64,000 nucleotides of DNA. Origin: Paenibacillus sp. USDA918EY. GTDB taxonomy: Bacteria > Bacillota > Bacilli > Paenibacillales > Paenibacillaceae. A program made the position numbers and the translations under genes. Positions 8,781 through 17,326 of the stretch are shown one piece after another. Each line of letters starts with the position of its first letter. Within the stretch, counting starts at the first letter, position 1. The stretch lies in NCBI RefSeq assembly GCF_009870825.1, contig NZ_WTWY01000021.1:1-64000 (forward strand), in the 5' to 3' direction. The notes below the pieces were generated by a model. The model saw nothing but the letters and a program-made list of their open reading frames with translations, was not told where the DNA came from and did no database searches.

Positions 8781-8809
8781 ATTATAAAGAATTGCATCCG
8801 AGGGGTCAA
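8781..8809 (-). promoter_or_regulatory. Sigma-A promoter of the pheB-hom-thrCB-pheA-ilvE operon
   Basis: Minus-strand TTGACC (8804-8809), 17-base spacer and perfect TATAAT (8781-8786), about 43 bases upstream of the pheB start. The leader is too short for a T-box or a long attenuator, and no T-box core sequence is present. Confidence 0.85.
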
Positions 8810-8915
8810 TAGATTTCCGCCTTTTTGTCCAGAAGAATACAATAAGAGCGCTTACTTGGCAAGATGTTTATGATGATGTTTTATGTATGCGGCCTCCGCA
8901 AATATCCGGATATAC

Positions 8916-8956
8916 AAAAAGCCGCTCGGGGTGCGTTAAGCGCCCTCAAACGGCTT
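8916..8956 (-). terminator. Terminator of the spo0B-obgE unit
   Basis: Minus-strand stem AAGCCG...CGGCTT with additional inner pairing (GAGGGCGC/GCACCCC), followed by TTTTTG, about 58 bases past the obgE stop. The interval 8810-8915 holds no other feature. Confidence 0.75.
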
Positions 8957-9013
8957 GTGAATAGCGTTGGCCGGTAAAAATTTTGCCGGTTCACGGATGG
9001 CCCTGGAAGGCTA

Positions 9014-10327
9014 TTAGTAGTAGCTGCTGCCTTCCACGAATTCGAATTCGAAATCGGCGATCCGGACGATCGTTCCTTCCTCCGCCCCGCGTTTGCGCAG
9101 CTCGTCGTCAATGCCCATATGGCGCATCGTGCGTGCCAGCTTCAAAATCGCCTCATGCGAATTCAGCTGCATCCGCTTCAGCATGCGTTCGATTTTTTCG
9201 CTGTGCACGACAAAGGCTTCGTTATCCCGCGTGATCGTAAACGAATTGTCGTCGTCCTTTTTGTTTAGTTTGTACACTTTTCTTTCCGTCGTATCGGCGA
9301 CTTCCTCGACGTGAACCTCCTGCGGGATCGAATCGAGAATGTCGGCAGCGCGGTAAAGCAGCTCCTGGATTCCCTGGCGGGTCAACGAGGAGATCGGCAT
9401 AATTTCGATGTCCGGTCTCTGCTCTCCTACCAGCTTGCGGAACGTTTCCAGATTGGCCTCCGCATCCGGCATGTCCATCTTGTTCGCCGCCACGATTTGC
9501 GGCCGTTCGGCCAGCGCCGCGTTGTACAGCTTCAGTTCCTCGTTGATTTTCACCCAATCCTCAAACGGATCGCGGCCTTCCGATCCCGCCATGTCCACCA
9601 CGTGGATAATGATCCTTGTCCGCTCCACATGGCGCAAAAATTCATGGCCCAAACCGACGCCCTGGTGAGCGCCTTCGATCAAGCCGGGCAAATCCGCCAT
9701 GACGAAGCTGCGGCCGTCGCCGACTTCAACCATCCCGAGATTCGGCGTGATGGTCGTAAAATGGTATGCCCCGATTTTCGGCTGGGCCGCGGAGACGACG
9801 GAGAGCAGGGTCGATTTGCCGACGCTCGGAAATCCGACAAGCCCGACGTCAGCCATCACCTTCAGCTCCATGACGAGGTAGCGCTCCTCGCCCTCTTCCC
9901 CGTGCTCCGCCAGCTCCGGAGCCGGATTGCTCGGCGTGGCGAAACGGATGTTGCCCCGTCCGCCCCGTCCGCCGCGGGCAACCACGACCTCCTGGCCGTG
10001 ACGGACCATATCGGCAAGCACTTCTCCCGTATCGTCATCGATCAGGACGGTGCCGGGAGGTATCCGCACGATCATATTTTCGGCGTTGGCGCCGTGCTGG
10101 CTCTTATTCCGTCCCTTTTCACCGCGTTTTGCCTTAAAATGCCGCTGGTAACGGAAATCCATCAGCGTCCGCAGGCCTTCATCGACGCGGAAAATGACGT
10201 CCCCGCCTTTTCCTCCGTCACCGCCTGCCGGGCCGCCTTCGGGCACGTATTTCTCCCGGCGGAAAGCGATCAATCCGTCGCCCCCGTCACCGCCTTTGAC
10301 GTAAATTTTCGCTTTATCTACAAACAT
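9014..10327 (-). CDS. obgE: GTPase ObgE/CgtA
   Basis: 437 residues. Essential GTPase acting in 50S ribosome assembly and in the general stress and sporulation response. The Gly-rich Obg fold occupies about 1-158. In the G domain, P-loop GFPSVGKST is near 165, G3 DLPGLIEGA near 210 and NKMD near 282. A C-terminal OCT domain (about 350-430) is present. Start ATG at 10327 follows GGAAGGTG by 5 bases, 13 bases after the spo0B stop; a GTG at 10351 overlapping spo0B is less likely. Confidence 0.94.
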   Translation of the reverse strand: MFVDKAKIYVKGGDGGDGLIAFRREKYVPEGGPAGGDGGKGGDVIFRVDEGLRTLMDFRYQRHFKAKRGEKGRNKSQHGANAENMIVRIPPGTVLIDDDTGEVLADMVRHGQEVVVARGGRGGRGNIRFATPSNPAPELAEHGEEGEERYLVMELKVMADVGLVGFPSVGKSTLLSVVSAAQPKIGAYHFTTITPNLGMVEVGDGRSFVMADLPGLIEGAHQGVGLGHEFLRHVERTRIIIHVVDMAGSEGRDPFEDWVKINEELKLYNAALAERPQIVAANKMDMPDAEANLETFRKLVGEQRPDIEIMPISSLTRQGIQELLYRAADILDSIPQEVHVEEVADTTERKVYKLNKKDDDNSFTITRDNEAFVVHSEKIERMLKRMQLNSHEAILKLARTMRHMGIDDELRKRGAEEGTIVRIADFEFEFVEGSSYY

Positions 10328-10340
10328 GACTTCACCTTCC

Positions 10341-11093
10341 TCATGACTCACACGGCACGCGTAACAGAAACGAAGCCTGAGAGGGATGAAGCTGCTCCGC
10401 TTTCATTCGTTTGCCTTGTACCACATTGTAAATTTGCTGCTTCAGCAGTTCCGGATCCCCCATGGCGCCTTCGCCTTCAAAGCACACGACGATTTCCGGG
10501 CCGTTCTGGCGCAGGCTCAGCCGCAGCTTGCGCGTGTCGGCCCAAGAGGCTTTGCCTCCGTGCTGGTAAGCGCGCACCGTCTCGATGATGGCCGCCGCCA
10601 GATCGGCGCCGTCCCCCGGGCTCAGCTTATCGAGCTGCACATCCGGATCCACGTCGATCTCAAGCTCCAGGTCGCTGTTGGACGTCCGGAACGACTGCAG
10701 ATAATAAACAAGAGACGGAATGCCCAGCTTCGAAATTTTGCTTTCCCGGTTCATCCGTTCCTTTATTCTTTCCACACTTTCCACAGCTTTATCAATTTTT
10801 CCGAGCCGGATATACCCGTACAAAATTTGCAGGTCGTTCATCCAGTCGTGCCGGTGGTGATTCAGCGTCCGAATGGCGCTTTCTTCGAAGTCCCGAAGCT
10901 GCGCCTGCCGCTCCGCTTTCTGCCCGCGGCTCATCAGGACGAAACCTCCGGCCAAAACCGCGGCTACCCATAACACCAACACGACGCCCCAAATGAACGA
11001 CTTGTCCCGCATCACGAAAAACAATGGAACAACAACTGATGCGGCGATGATAGCCAATATGCATTTCCAGGATTTCAAGCGGCCTCTCCCCAT
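10341..11093 (-). CDS. spo0B: Sporulation initiation phosphotransferase Spo0B with N-terminal membrane segments
   Basis: 250 residues. Spo0B relays phosphate from Spo0F to Spo0A in the sporulation phosphorelay. The phospho-accepting histidine is H82 in NHHRHDWMND, and a histidine-kinase-like C-terminal domain follows. Two hydrophobic segments (about 10-28 and 33-54) precede the helical hairpin. They are absent from the short B. subtilis protein, so membrane association is inferred. Start choice is uncertain: ATG at 11093 has a poor binding site, while TTG at 11078 has GGGGAGAGG 7 bases upstream and would lose only five residues. Downstream obgE is co-transcribed. Confidence 0.82.
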   Translation of the reverse strand: MGRGRLKSWKCILAIIAASVVVPLFFVMRDKSFIWGVVLVLWVAAVLAGGFVLMSRGQKAERQAQLRDFEESAIRTLNHHRHDWMNDLQILYGYIRLGKIDKAVESVERIKERMNRESKISKLGIPSLVYYLQSFRTSNSDLELEIDVDPDVQLDKLSPGDGADLAAAIIETVRAYQHGGKASWADTRKLRLSLRQNGPEIVVCFEGEGAMGDPELLKQQIYNVVQGKRMKAEQLHPSQASFLLRVPCES

Positions 11094-11126
11094 TCTTGAT
11101 CACCGATCATCCTTACATCAATTACC

Positions 11127-11132
11127 AGTATA
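11127..11132 (-). promoter_or_regulatory. Probable extended -10 promoter for spo0B-obgE
   Basis: TGGTATACT on the minus strand is an extended -10 element (TGn-TATACT) about 35 bases before the spo0B start and downstream of the rpmA terminator. No good -35 box is present at 16-18 bases, so this is a moderate call. Confidence 0.45.
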
Positions 11133-11224
11133 CCACAGCAATCCTTGTTGTTCATCCAACTGCCCTAAAACTTGCAAATCGCTTTAAAAACGTCGATCGA
11201 CGCGTCGCATTTCCTTATCTTTTC

Positions 11225-11262
11225 AAAAAAAAGCCCCCGGCAAGCACTGCCGAAGGCTCTTC
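11225..11262 (-). terminator. Terminator of the rplU-prp-rpmA operon
   Basis: Minus-strand GAGCCTTCGGCA/TGCCGGGGGCT hairpin followed by eight Ts, about 30 bases past the rpmA stop. Confidence 0.85.
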
Positions 11263-11293
11263 TTGTGTTCTACCGTTATCCGCGCAAACGAAC

Positions 11294-11605
11294 TTACGCT
11301 TCTACTGCTGCAGCTACAGGAGCAGCTTCAACAGGGTAGACGCTCACTTTTTTGCGGTCGCGGCCCCAACGCTCGAATTTCACGACGCCGTCCACTTTTG
11401 CAAACAGAGTATCGTCTTTGCCGATGCCCACGTTCGCGCCAGGATGAATTTTCGTTCCGCGTTGGCGAACCAGGATGCTTCCGCCGGTCACGGTTTGTCC
11501 GTCAGCACGCTTCACGCCAAGGCGTTTCGCTTCGCTGTCGCGTCCGTTCTTCGTGGAACCAACACCCTTTTTGGATGCGAACAATTGAAGGTTCAATTTT
11601 AACAT
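11294..11605 (-). CDS. rpmA: 50S ribosomal protein L27 with cleavable N-terminal extension
   Basis: 103 residues. L27 is a bacterial 50S protein whose N-terminus reaches the peptidyl-transferase centre. Like other Firmicute L27 proteins it begins with a short extension, MLKLNLQLFA, that must be removed before the SKKGVGST core. The processing protease Prp is encoded immediately upstream. The ATG has a strong AAGGAGGTAG site. Motif GSILVRQRGTKIHPG (about 45-59) is diagnostic. Confidence 0.96.
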   Translation of the reverse strand: MLKLNLQLFASKKGVGSTKNGRDSEAKRLGVKRADGQTVTGGSILVRQRGTKIHPGANVGIGKDDTLFAKVDGVVKFERWGRDRKKVSVYPVEAAPVAAAVEA

Positions 11606-11622
11606 GTTGTCTACCTCCTTCT

Positions 11623-11955
11623 TTAAATAGTAACTTCTTTTATTTGAATATACTTCCCGTATGATTCTGCAATCGAATTCAGCATGACAACCATGGATTC
11701 AAGCAGCAGCTGTGCCTGAGGATCGTCGCCCCGATCTCCTTCGGAAGGAAAATGGGCGCTCAAAAACCCGTCGTTCATTCTGCTGTCCATTACGGTTCCG
11801 GTCAGCTCCTCGAGCGAATTTACGGTTCCGACGGTGACCGCCGATACGCCGGCGCACACGATATCCTCTCCGTGCTTCGCAAAGTTCGCGTGACCTTTCA
11901 CCTCAAAACCATGGATGCCTCCATCCTTACGTCTTAGTATGCGCACTTGAATCAA
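11623..11955 (-). CDS. prp: Ribosomal-processing cysteine protease Prp
   Basis: 110 residues. It cleaves the N-terminal extension of L27 in Firmicutes. The catalytic pair is visible: H22 in GHAN and C34 in VCAGVSA, positions matching those described for Staphylococcus aureus Prp. The likely start is TTG at 11955 with AAGGTG 7 bases upstream, because no ATG lies near; a GTG three codons later is possible. It lies between rplU and rpmA, the usual place for this gene (ysxB in B. subtilis). Confidence 0.9.
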   Translation of the reverse strand: MIQVRILRRKDGGIHGFEVKGHANFAKHGEDIVCAGVSAVTVGTVNSLEELTGTVMDSRMNDGFLSAHFPSEGDRGDDPQAQLLLESMVVMLNSIAESYGKYIQIKEVTI

Positions 11956-11969
11956 AGGAGCGCACCTTC

Positions 11970-12281
11970 TTACGCTTGGATTTTTTCGATCGTTACTTTA
12001 GTGTAAGGTTGACGATGGCCTTGTTTCTTGTGGTAGTTCTTTTTAGGCTTGTATTTGTATACAACAACCTTTTGGCCTTTGCCATGCTTCTCCACTTTTG
12101 CGGTTACGGATGCGCCGGAAACGACTGGCGTACCTGTTACCAAACCGTTGTTGCCGGACACAGCCAGAACGCGGTCAAAAGTCACGCTTTCGCCGTCGCC
12201 TGCATTCAGCTTTTCGATGTACAATACGTCGCCCTCTTGAACTTTGTATTGTTTGCCGCCAGTTTCGATAATTGCGTACAT
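11970..12281 (-). CDS. rplU: 50S ribosomal protein L21
   Basis: 103 residues beginning MYAIIETGGKQYKV, the standard L21 N-terminus, and ending with the KKNYHKKQGHRQPYTKV signature. It binds 23S rRNA in the large subunit. ATG at 12281 follows GAGGAGGTG by 6 bases; an in-frame GTG at 12290 overlaps the binding site and is rejected. First gene of rplU-prp-rpmA. Confidence 0.96.
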   Translation of the reverse strand: MYAIIETGGKQYKVQEGDVLYIEKLNAGDGESVTFDRVLAVSGNNGLVTGTPVVSGASVTAKVEKHGKGQKVVVYKYKPKKNYHKKQGHRQPYTKVTIEKIQA

Positions 12282-12408
12282 TGCTTGCACCTCCTCATGT
12301 CTCAGACTCGCCTGATCCAGGTGGCCTCCCGAAGGCTGCGCTTAGTAGAACCCGACCGGAGCGGTTACAGCATGTGACAAGCATTCTAGAGAAACACTGG
12401 ACACATAC
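12282..12408 (-). promoter_or_regulatory. Probable L21 leader RNA of the rplU operon
   Basis: About 125 transcribed bases separate the promoter from rplU and are GC-rich with several short complementary runs. An L21 leader is known upstream of rplU-rpmA in Bacilli and is thought to mediate autogenous control. The position fits. The fold was not computed, so the family assignment rests on context. Confidence 0.45.
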
Positions 12409-12414
12409 TCATAG

Positions 12415-12443
12415 ATATTAACATAACCACGGGACCAAGTCAA
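12415..12443 (-). promoter_or_regulatory. Sigma-A promoter of rplU-prp-rpmA
   Basis: Minus-strand TTGACT (12438-12443), 17-base spacer and TAATAT (12415-12420). The -35 box overlaps the last codons of rng, so the ribosomal-protein operon has its own strong start despite following rng directly. Confidence 0.8.
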
Positions 12444-13684
12444 TGGATTCCCAGAAGGCTTACCCGCCCCGTCCCGTCGCAGTGGTCGCAGGTCTTGGCT
12501 TGCAGCATCGCCGTGTCGTCCCTGACCTTTTTGCGGGTCAATTCGAGCAGGCCGAGCCTCGTCCAGCCGACCACATGGCTTTTCGTGCGGTCTTTGCTCA
12601 TCCCCGCTTCGAGCATGTCCACGACCTCTTGACGGTGCTTCTCCTGCTCCATGTCGATAAAATCGACGATGATAATGCCGCCGGCGTCGCGAAGCCGGAT
12701 CAGCCTGGCGATTTCCTTGGCCGCCTGCAGATTGATCCGCGTGACCGTATCCTCAAGGCTTTCCCCGCCTGTATATTTGCCGGTGTTGACGTCCACGACG
12801 GTAAGCGCTTCGGTCTGGTCCCACACGATCGATCCGCCGCTTTCCAGCATCACTTTGCGCGAAAAATCCCGCTCGATCTGCTCCTGAATGCCGAACGCTT
12901 TGAAAATATGCTCCTGCCCTTGATACACGTTGACCGGCCGATGGCTGCCATGGGCGATTTCCTCCAAAAACATTTCCGCTTCCTTGGCTTCTTTGGCGCT
13001 GTCGATTTGAAGCAAGTCATGCTGCGGGTCAAATACGTCGCGGATAAACCGCTGCACGATGCTTAAATCCCGGTGCAAAAGCGCGGGCGCCGAACACGTC
13101 TCGGCCCGCTCCCGGATGGCGCCCCACTGCTCGCGCAGCAAGGCAAGATCGCCGGCGATGGCGTCCGGATGCTCCTCCTCCGAAACCGTCCGCATAATGA
13201 CGCCTTCCCCTTCCCGACGGATTTCTTCGCCGAGCATTTTCAGGCGGCTGCGCTCATGCTCCTTGCTCACCTTTTTCGAAACGGCGACGTAATCCGCGTT
13301 CGGCATCAAAACGACCCAGCGGCCGGGCAGCGAATAATGCGTGGTCACGCGCGGCCCTTTGCTTCCCAGCGGCTCTTTCATGACCTGCACGACGATTTCC
13401 TGGCCGACGCGCAGCAGCGTCTCGATCGGAGGTTTTTCTTTCGGCTGCTTCTCCAAATTCGGGTGCAGCACGTCGTCCACATACAAAAACGCGTTTTTTT
13501 TATGACCGATATCCACAAACGCGGCCTGCATGCCGGGAAGCACGTTGACGACACGTCCTTTATAAAAACTGCCCACCAAGCTGTGATTTTGGCTGCGTTC
13601 CGCCGCAAATTCCACCAGCTTGCCTTCCTCCAAGAGGGCCATCTGCGTCAGCTTCGGTTCACAATGAACGATCATTTGTTTCAT
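12440..13684 (-). CDS. rng: Ribonuclease E/G family protein
   Basis: 414 residues, shorter than E. coli RNase G (489). An S1-like RNA-binding domain (about 35-115, GSFYKGRVVNVLPGMQAAFVD) leads into the catalytic region. The metal-binding aspartates are seen in VVDVNTGKYTGG and IIIVDFIDME. The C-terminal zinc-link cysteines are in CDHCDGTG. It cleaves single-stranded A/U-rich RNA in mRNA decay and rRNA maturation. Start ATG at 13684 follows GGGGTGA; an upstream extension to 13714 is less supported. B. subtilis lacks this enzyme; here it sits between spoIVFB and rplU. Confidence 0.88.
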   Translation of the reverse strand: MKQMIVHCEPKLTQMALLEEGKLVEFAAERSQNHSLVGSFYKGRVVNVLPGMQAAFVDIGHKKNAFLYVDDVLHPNLEKQPKEKPPIETLLRVGQEIVVQVMKEPLGSKGPRVTTHYSLPGRWVVLMPNADYVAVSKKVSKEHERSRLKMLGEEIRREGEGVIMRTVSEEEHPDAIAGDLALLREQWGAIRERAETCSAPALLHRDLSIVQRFIRDVFDPQHDLLQIDSAKEAKEAEMFLEEIAHGSHRPVNVYQGQEHIFKAFGIQEQIERDFSRKVMLESGGSIVWDQTEALTVVDVNTGKYTGGESLEDTVTRINLQAAKEIARLIRLRDAGGIIIVDFIDMEQEKHRQEVVDMLEAGMSKDRTKSHVVGWTRLGLLELTRKKVRDDTAMLQAKTCDHCDGTGRVSLLGIH

Positions 13685-13801
13685 GGCTTCACCCCTGCTA
13701 GAAGACATTTCCATCCCATATTACCATGAAATCTCCTTTTTTAGCTTAAAGCTCTATTTCGGGAATATCCCTTTTTTATGCCATACATCAGTTTCGCCCG
13801 A

Positions 13802-14668
13802 TCACCGCAGCAGCGTGGGGCGTTCTGTCGCGAAATAAGCCGAAATCAGGCGCTGTTCGGGAAGCATGGCGATGAGGCCTCCCTGCTTGTTTATCACATA
13901 AACGACATGGTATTTCCCTCTTTTAAATAGACGCAAAATGCTGTCCAAATGTTTCGCCGGATCGGCAATGATCGGCTGGGCAAAACTGCCTTTTCTCGCC
14001 GCCTCGCCGTATCCTTTCTCCCGGTTCATAAGAAACCTCGTAAAGCGGTACGGAATATGCCTATAATCCATCCAATTGGAGTAAAGAAGAAAAATGCCGA
14101 TCATGAGCAGATTCAAATGAATTTTGGCTTCTCCCTGCAGGAGGGGCGAAACCGATAACAGCACGACCGCCGCGCTGCCGGCCACGCTGATCCTGGAGGA
14201 CCACAATAACGTTTGATGATACGGAAAAAAAAGGCTCGCTGCGGCGTGGAGAATTTTCCCCCCGTCGAGCGGCAGGACCGGCAGCAGGTTAAAGCCCGCG
14301 ATCATGGCGTTCCCGTAAACGACGTAAGACAAAAAAGCGCCGTCTCCCCATCCGGCCTCGCGAAAAAGGAGCGCGCCCCCGATCATCATCGCGTTCATGA
14401 GCGGACCCGCGGCGGCGATGCCGATCTCCCTCCAGGCCGTCAGCTGCCCATGGTCCTCGATTTCCACCACGCCGCCGAACGGCAGCATCTGAATCGAGCG
14501 GATGCGGACGCCGCACAGCAGCGCGGCCGCGAGATGGCCCAGCTCATGAATGAACACGATGGAAAATAAAACGATCAGCTCCAGAAAATGTCCGGTAACG
14601 ACGGAAAACAGCATGAGAATGACAAAAAAAGGATGCAGCGACAGCGTGATCCCCCGCACGTTAATCAA
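13802..14668 (-). CDS. spoIVFB: Stage IV sporulation protein FB, pro-sigma-K processing M50 metalloprotease
   Basis: 288 residues. An intramembrane zinc protease that removes the pro-sequence of sigma-K in the mother cell. The zinc motif HELGH is at residues 41-45 and the third ligand is D135 in LPLDGGK. At least four hydrophobic segments lie in residues 1-200, and a CBS-like domain occupies about 215-285. The probable start is TTG at 14668, overlapping the spoIVFA stop by 8 bases; GTG three codons later is an alternative. It is co-transcribed with its inhibitor spoIVFA. Confidence 0.88.
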   Translation of the reverse strand: MINVRGITLSLHPFFVILMLFSVVTGHFLELIVLFSIVFIHELGHLAAALLCGVRIRSIQMLPFGGVVEIEDHGQLTAWREIGIAAAGPLMNAMMIGGALLFREAGWGDGAFLSYVVYGNAMIAGFNLLPVLPLDGGKILHAAASLFFPYHQTLLWSSRISVAGSAAVVLLSVSPLLQGEAKIHLNLLMIGIFLLYSNWMDYRHIPYRFTRFLMNREKGYGEAARKGSFAQPIIADPAKHLDSILRLFKRGKYHVVYVINKQGGLIAMLPEQRLISAYFATERPTLLR

Positions 14669-15497
14669 TGGGGATCACGTCCGCCGGGTCAACGTAGCTG
14701 CCATCCTCTTTCACGGAAAAAAACAAGGTTGGCGCCTCTCCTTCCACGCCGGCCTGCAGCTGGCCGATCACGTCTCCGCCTTCGACCCAATCGTTTTTTT
14801 GCAGGCGCGTTTTGGCCAAATGCCCGTAGGAAGCGACCAGCTTGCCTGTATGCTGGATCGTGACGGTCATCCCGGTCTCGCTATTTCCCGACACGTCGAT
14901 AACCCGGCCCGTCTCCACGCTTTTGACTTCGAGCGACGAGCCGGACGTTTGTTTCGGAGCGATCTCCACGCCTTTCAAATTCACGGCAAACGATTGAACG
15001 ATTTCGCCTTCCAACGGCGGGTACATGGATTTGGAAGCATTCACTTTCAGCGGCGACGCCTGGTTTTGCTTAAAAATCGGGATAAATGCCGGCGCTTTTC
15101 CGAAATGGGATTCGTACCATGCCTCTACCGCCTGAAAGTCCATTTCGCGGTTGAGCGACTGCATGACGTACTCCTGAATTTTCAGGCTCCATGGCTGCGG
15201 GTATTTAAAAAGTCCCCAGACAAGGGCAAACAGGATGACGCTAAAAAACAAACGCCACATAAAGCCGGAAAAAAAACGGGATTTATGATACGACGGGCCT
15301 CCGCCCCTGGCATATTCTTTTTTCCAAACCTTCTCCGGATCGGGCTCCGGCGCAAACGTCTCCGGCAATCGGCCTGTGCTCCATAACGGAAGCTGTTCTT
15401 CAACGGGCTGCGGCGGCGGGCCAGCCGGTTCCTCGCGGAGCAGAAGATCCCGGATGCGCTCTTCCCTCCGCTGTTTGATCGAAGACTTTGTGTCCAT
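14661..15497 (-). CDS. spoIVFA: Stage IV sporulation protein FA, M23/LytM-like regulator of SpoIVFB
   Basis: 278 residues. A cytosolic N-terminus (about 1-78) precedes one transmembrane helix (about 79-100). The rest faces the space between the forespore membranes and ends in a LytM/M23-like domain (about 170-275, with VTIQHTGKLVASYGHLAK). Active M23 enzymes need an HxH zinc site; here only one His of the YGHL type is obvious, so it is probably non-catalytic. In B. subtilis it holds SpoIVFB inactive with BofA until SpoIVB cuts it. ATG at 15497 follows AAAGGGG. Confidence 0.85.
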   Translation of the reverse strand: MDTKSSIKQRREERIRDLLLREEPAGPPPQPVEEQLPLWSTGRLPETFAPEPDPEKVWKKEYARGGGPSYHKSRFFSGFMWRLFFSVILFALVWGLFKYPQPWSLKIQEYVMQSLNREMDFQAVEAWYESHFGKAPAFIPIFKQNQASPLKVNASKSMYPPLEGEIVQSFAVNLKGVEIAPKQTSGSSLEVKSVETGRVIDVSGNSETGMTVTIQHTGKLVASYGHLAKTRLQKNDWVEGGDVIGQLQAGVEGEAPTLFFSVKEDGSYVDPADVIPID

Positions 15498-15612
15498 GTC
15501 TGTGATCCCCTTTCGAGGCTTGTTTTTGTTTTATTTTATGAAGGGATGTCCCCGGTTTAGAACAAGCCTTCCAAGCCCCGCGACCTCGGTTCCATCCTTG
15601 ACGCCCGCCAAG

Positions 15613-15646
15613 CAAAGAAAAGAACCCCTCTGAATAGAGGAGTTCC
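15613..15646 (-). terminator. Terminator of the opuC operon
   Basis: Minus-strand GAACTCCTCT-ATTC-AGAGGGGTTC hairpin (one mismatch) followed by TTTTCTTT, about 25 bases past the opuCD stop and before spoIVFA. Confidence 0.8.
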
Positions 15647-15671
15647 CTTTGAAGATCGGCTAGAGCGGTTC

Positions 15672-16370
15672 TTAACCGATGTTCCGGACTTTGGCGGGCG
15701 CCGGGGCCGCTCCGGATTTCCGCTTGGCCAAATCCATCTTGCGCTGCAAATACCCGAGCACGATGTCCGCGACAATGGCCAGCACCGCGGCAGGAATGGC
15801 CCCCGCGAAGATGCGAAGCGAGTTGTTGCTGTTGAGGCCGGCATAGATTTCCCGTCCGAGCCCGCCGCCGCCGACAAGCGGAGCGATGGTGACGACCCCG
15901 ATGGCGATCACGGCCGCGATCCGCAATCCGGACATGATGTAGGTCAGGGCCAGCGGAAACCGCACTTTGACAAGCAGCTGCAGCGGGCTCATGCCGATTC
16001 CTTTTCCCGATTCCAGGTAACTTGGGGAGACCTGCTTCAGCCCGACGTACGTATTGCGCGTAATCGGGTTAAGCGAATACAGGAAAAGCCCCACCATCAC
16101 CGTCTTCATGCCCAAGCCCAGCCAGAGCATCAGCACGACCAGCATGGCCAAGCTCGGAACGACCTGAAGAATGTTCGTAATGAACAAGACGATTTTGGCC
16201 GCCCAACGGCTTCTGGAGCAAAGGATGCCCAGCGGCACGCCGACGATGACCGCCAGTCCGAGGCCGATGACCACCATGATGATGTGCTGTACGAAATAAT
16301 CCCACAGCATGCCGCTGTTGCGGGACACGTAGGATAAAAAGTCCATAAACGTCAATTGCTTGTTTTCCAT
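15672..16370 (-). CDS. opuCD: Osmoprotectant (glycine betaine/carnitine/choline) ABC transporter permease OpuCD
   Basis: 232 residues with about five or six hydrophobic segments and the EAA-type loop of binding-protein-dependent permeases. The loop region has ESGKGIGMSPLQLLVKVRFPLALTYIMSG, split here by ordinary family variation. It pairs with OpuCB to form the channel. The family imports compatible solutes during hyperosmotic stress. It follows opuCC after 12 bases and ends at a terminator. Confidence 0.85.
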   Translation of the reverse strand: MENKQLTFMDFLSYVSRNSGMLWDYFVQHIIMVVIGLGLAVIVGVPLGILCSRSRWAAKIVLFITNILQVVPSLAMLVVLMLWLGLGMKTVMVGLFLYSLNPITRNTYVGLKQVSPSYLESGKGIGMSPLQLLVKVRFPLALTYIMSGLRIAAVIAIGVVTIAPLVGGGGLGREIYAGLNSNNSLRIFAGAIPAAVLAIVADIVLGYLQRKMDLAKRKSGAAPAPAKVRNIG

Positions 16371-16382
16371 GCTTACCCTCCT

Positions 16383-17285
16383 TTAGCTTTTCAAGAGGCC
16401 CTGCTGCTTCAAGTAGGCAATGGCCACCTCGCGTTCGCTTTTTTTCTCGATGTCCACCTGGTAATTCAGCGAGATCATCGTATCCGCATCCAGATGGCCG
16501 ACCAGAGGTGCGATCGCATCCTCGATTTCGGGGTGCTTTTTCAGCAGATCCGAACGCAGGACCGGGCTCGCGTCATATGGAGGGAAAAACTGTTTGTCGT
16601 CCTTCAGCGTCTGCAAATTGTACGCCTTCAGCCTGGAATCCGTCGAATAAGCAAGCACGATATCGACCTGCTTCTGTGCGACCGCGCTGTATACCAGGCT
16701 GATTTCCATCGGAAACACCTGGCCGAATTTGATCCCGTACGTTTTGGAAAATGCCGGATAGCCGTCCGTGCTGCGCTCTAACCACGTCGTATCGACGCCA
16801 AGCTTCATGCCTGCCATATCTTTTTTGACGTCGGAGATTTTGGCGTAACCTTTGGATTCGGCCAGATCCTTGCGCACCGTGAAGGCATACGTATTTTCGA
16901 ATCCGAGCGGTTTCATCCAGGTAAAGTCATAATATTTTTGGAATCCCGTTTGGGCTTCCTTCAAAACCTCTTCGCGGTCCTTCGAACCGCTGATCGGAAA
17001 ATGGTTGTTGAAAATTTCACCGGTATATAAGGTCGCCATCTGGACATCGTTTCGTTTCATCGCATTGATGACAAGCGAGCTCGACGCCAGGTCCGGTATG
17101 ATGTCTACGCTTAAGTTCGTGCGGTCTTCGATGAGGGCTTTGTACATTTCCGCCAAAATTTTCGTTTCGGTATACGTCTGCGTCCCGATCGTGACTTCGC
17201 TTTGGATTCCGCAGGCGGAAGTCATGCCGGCAAACACGAACGCGCAGAGCAGCATCAGCATCCATTTGAGCTTCTTCAGATTCAT
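16383..17285 (-). CDS. opuCC: Osmoprotectant ABC transporter substrate-binding lipoprotein OpuCC
   Basis: 300 residues. An N-terminal signal peptide (MNLKKLKWMLMLLCAFVF...) ends in TSAC-G, a slightly atypical lipobox that should anchor the protein to the outer face of the membrane. The mature part is a class F binding protein similar to OpuCC/ProX (IGTQTYTET near 29; KPLGFENTYAF near 125). Start ATG at 17285 follows AAGGGAGG. A longer frame to 17330 would put extra charged residues before the signal peptide and is rejected. Confidence 0.85.
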   Translation of the reverse strand: MNLKKLKWMLMLLCAFVFAGMTSACGIQSEVTIGTQTYTETKILAEMYKALIEDRTNLSVDIIPDLASSSLVINAMKRNDVQMATLYTGEIFNNHFPISGSKDREEVLKEAQTGFQKYYDFTWMKPLGFENTYAFTVRKDLAESKGYAKISDVKKDMAGMKLGVDTTWLERSTDGYPAFSKTYGIKFGQVFPMEISLVYSAVAQKQVDIVLAYSTDSRLKAYNLQTLKDDKQFFPPYDASPVLRSDLLKKHPEIEDAIAPLVGHLDADTMISLNYQVDIEKKSEREVAIAYLKQQGLLKS

Positions 17286-17326
17286 CACGCCTCCCTTGTT
17301 CAATCCCGAACGCTTGCTTCCGCGGT

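Noticed and set aside
9311..10588. 425-codon plus-strand frame over obgE
   Set aside because: Antisense shadow of obgE and spo0B; composition is Arg/His/Ala-rich and no start signal is present.
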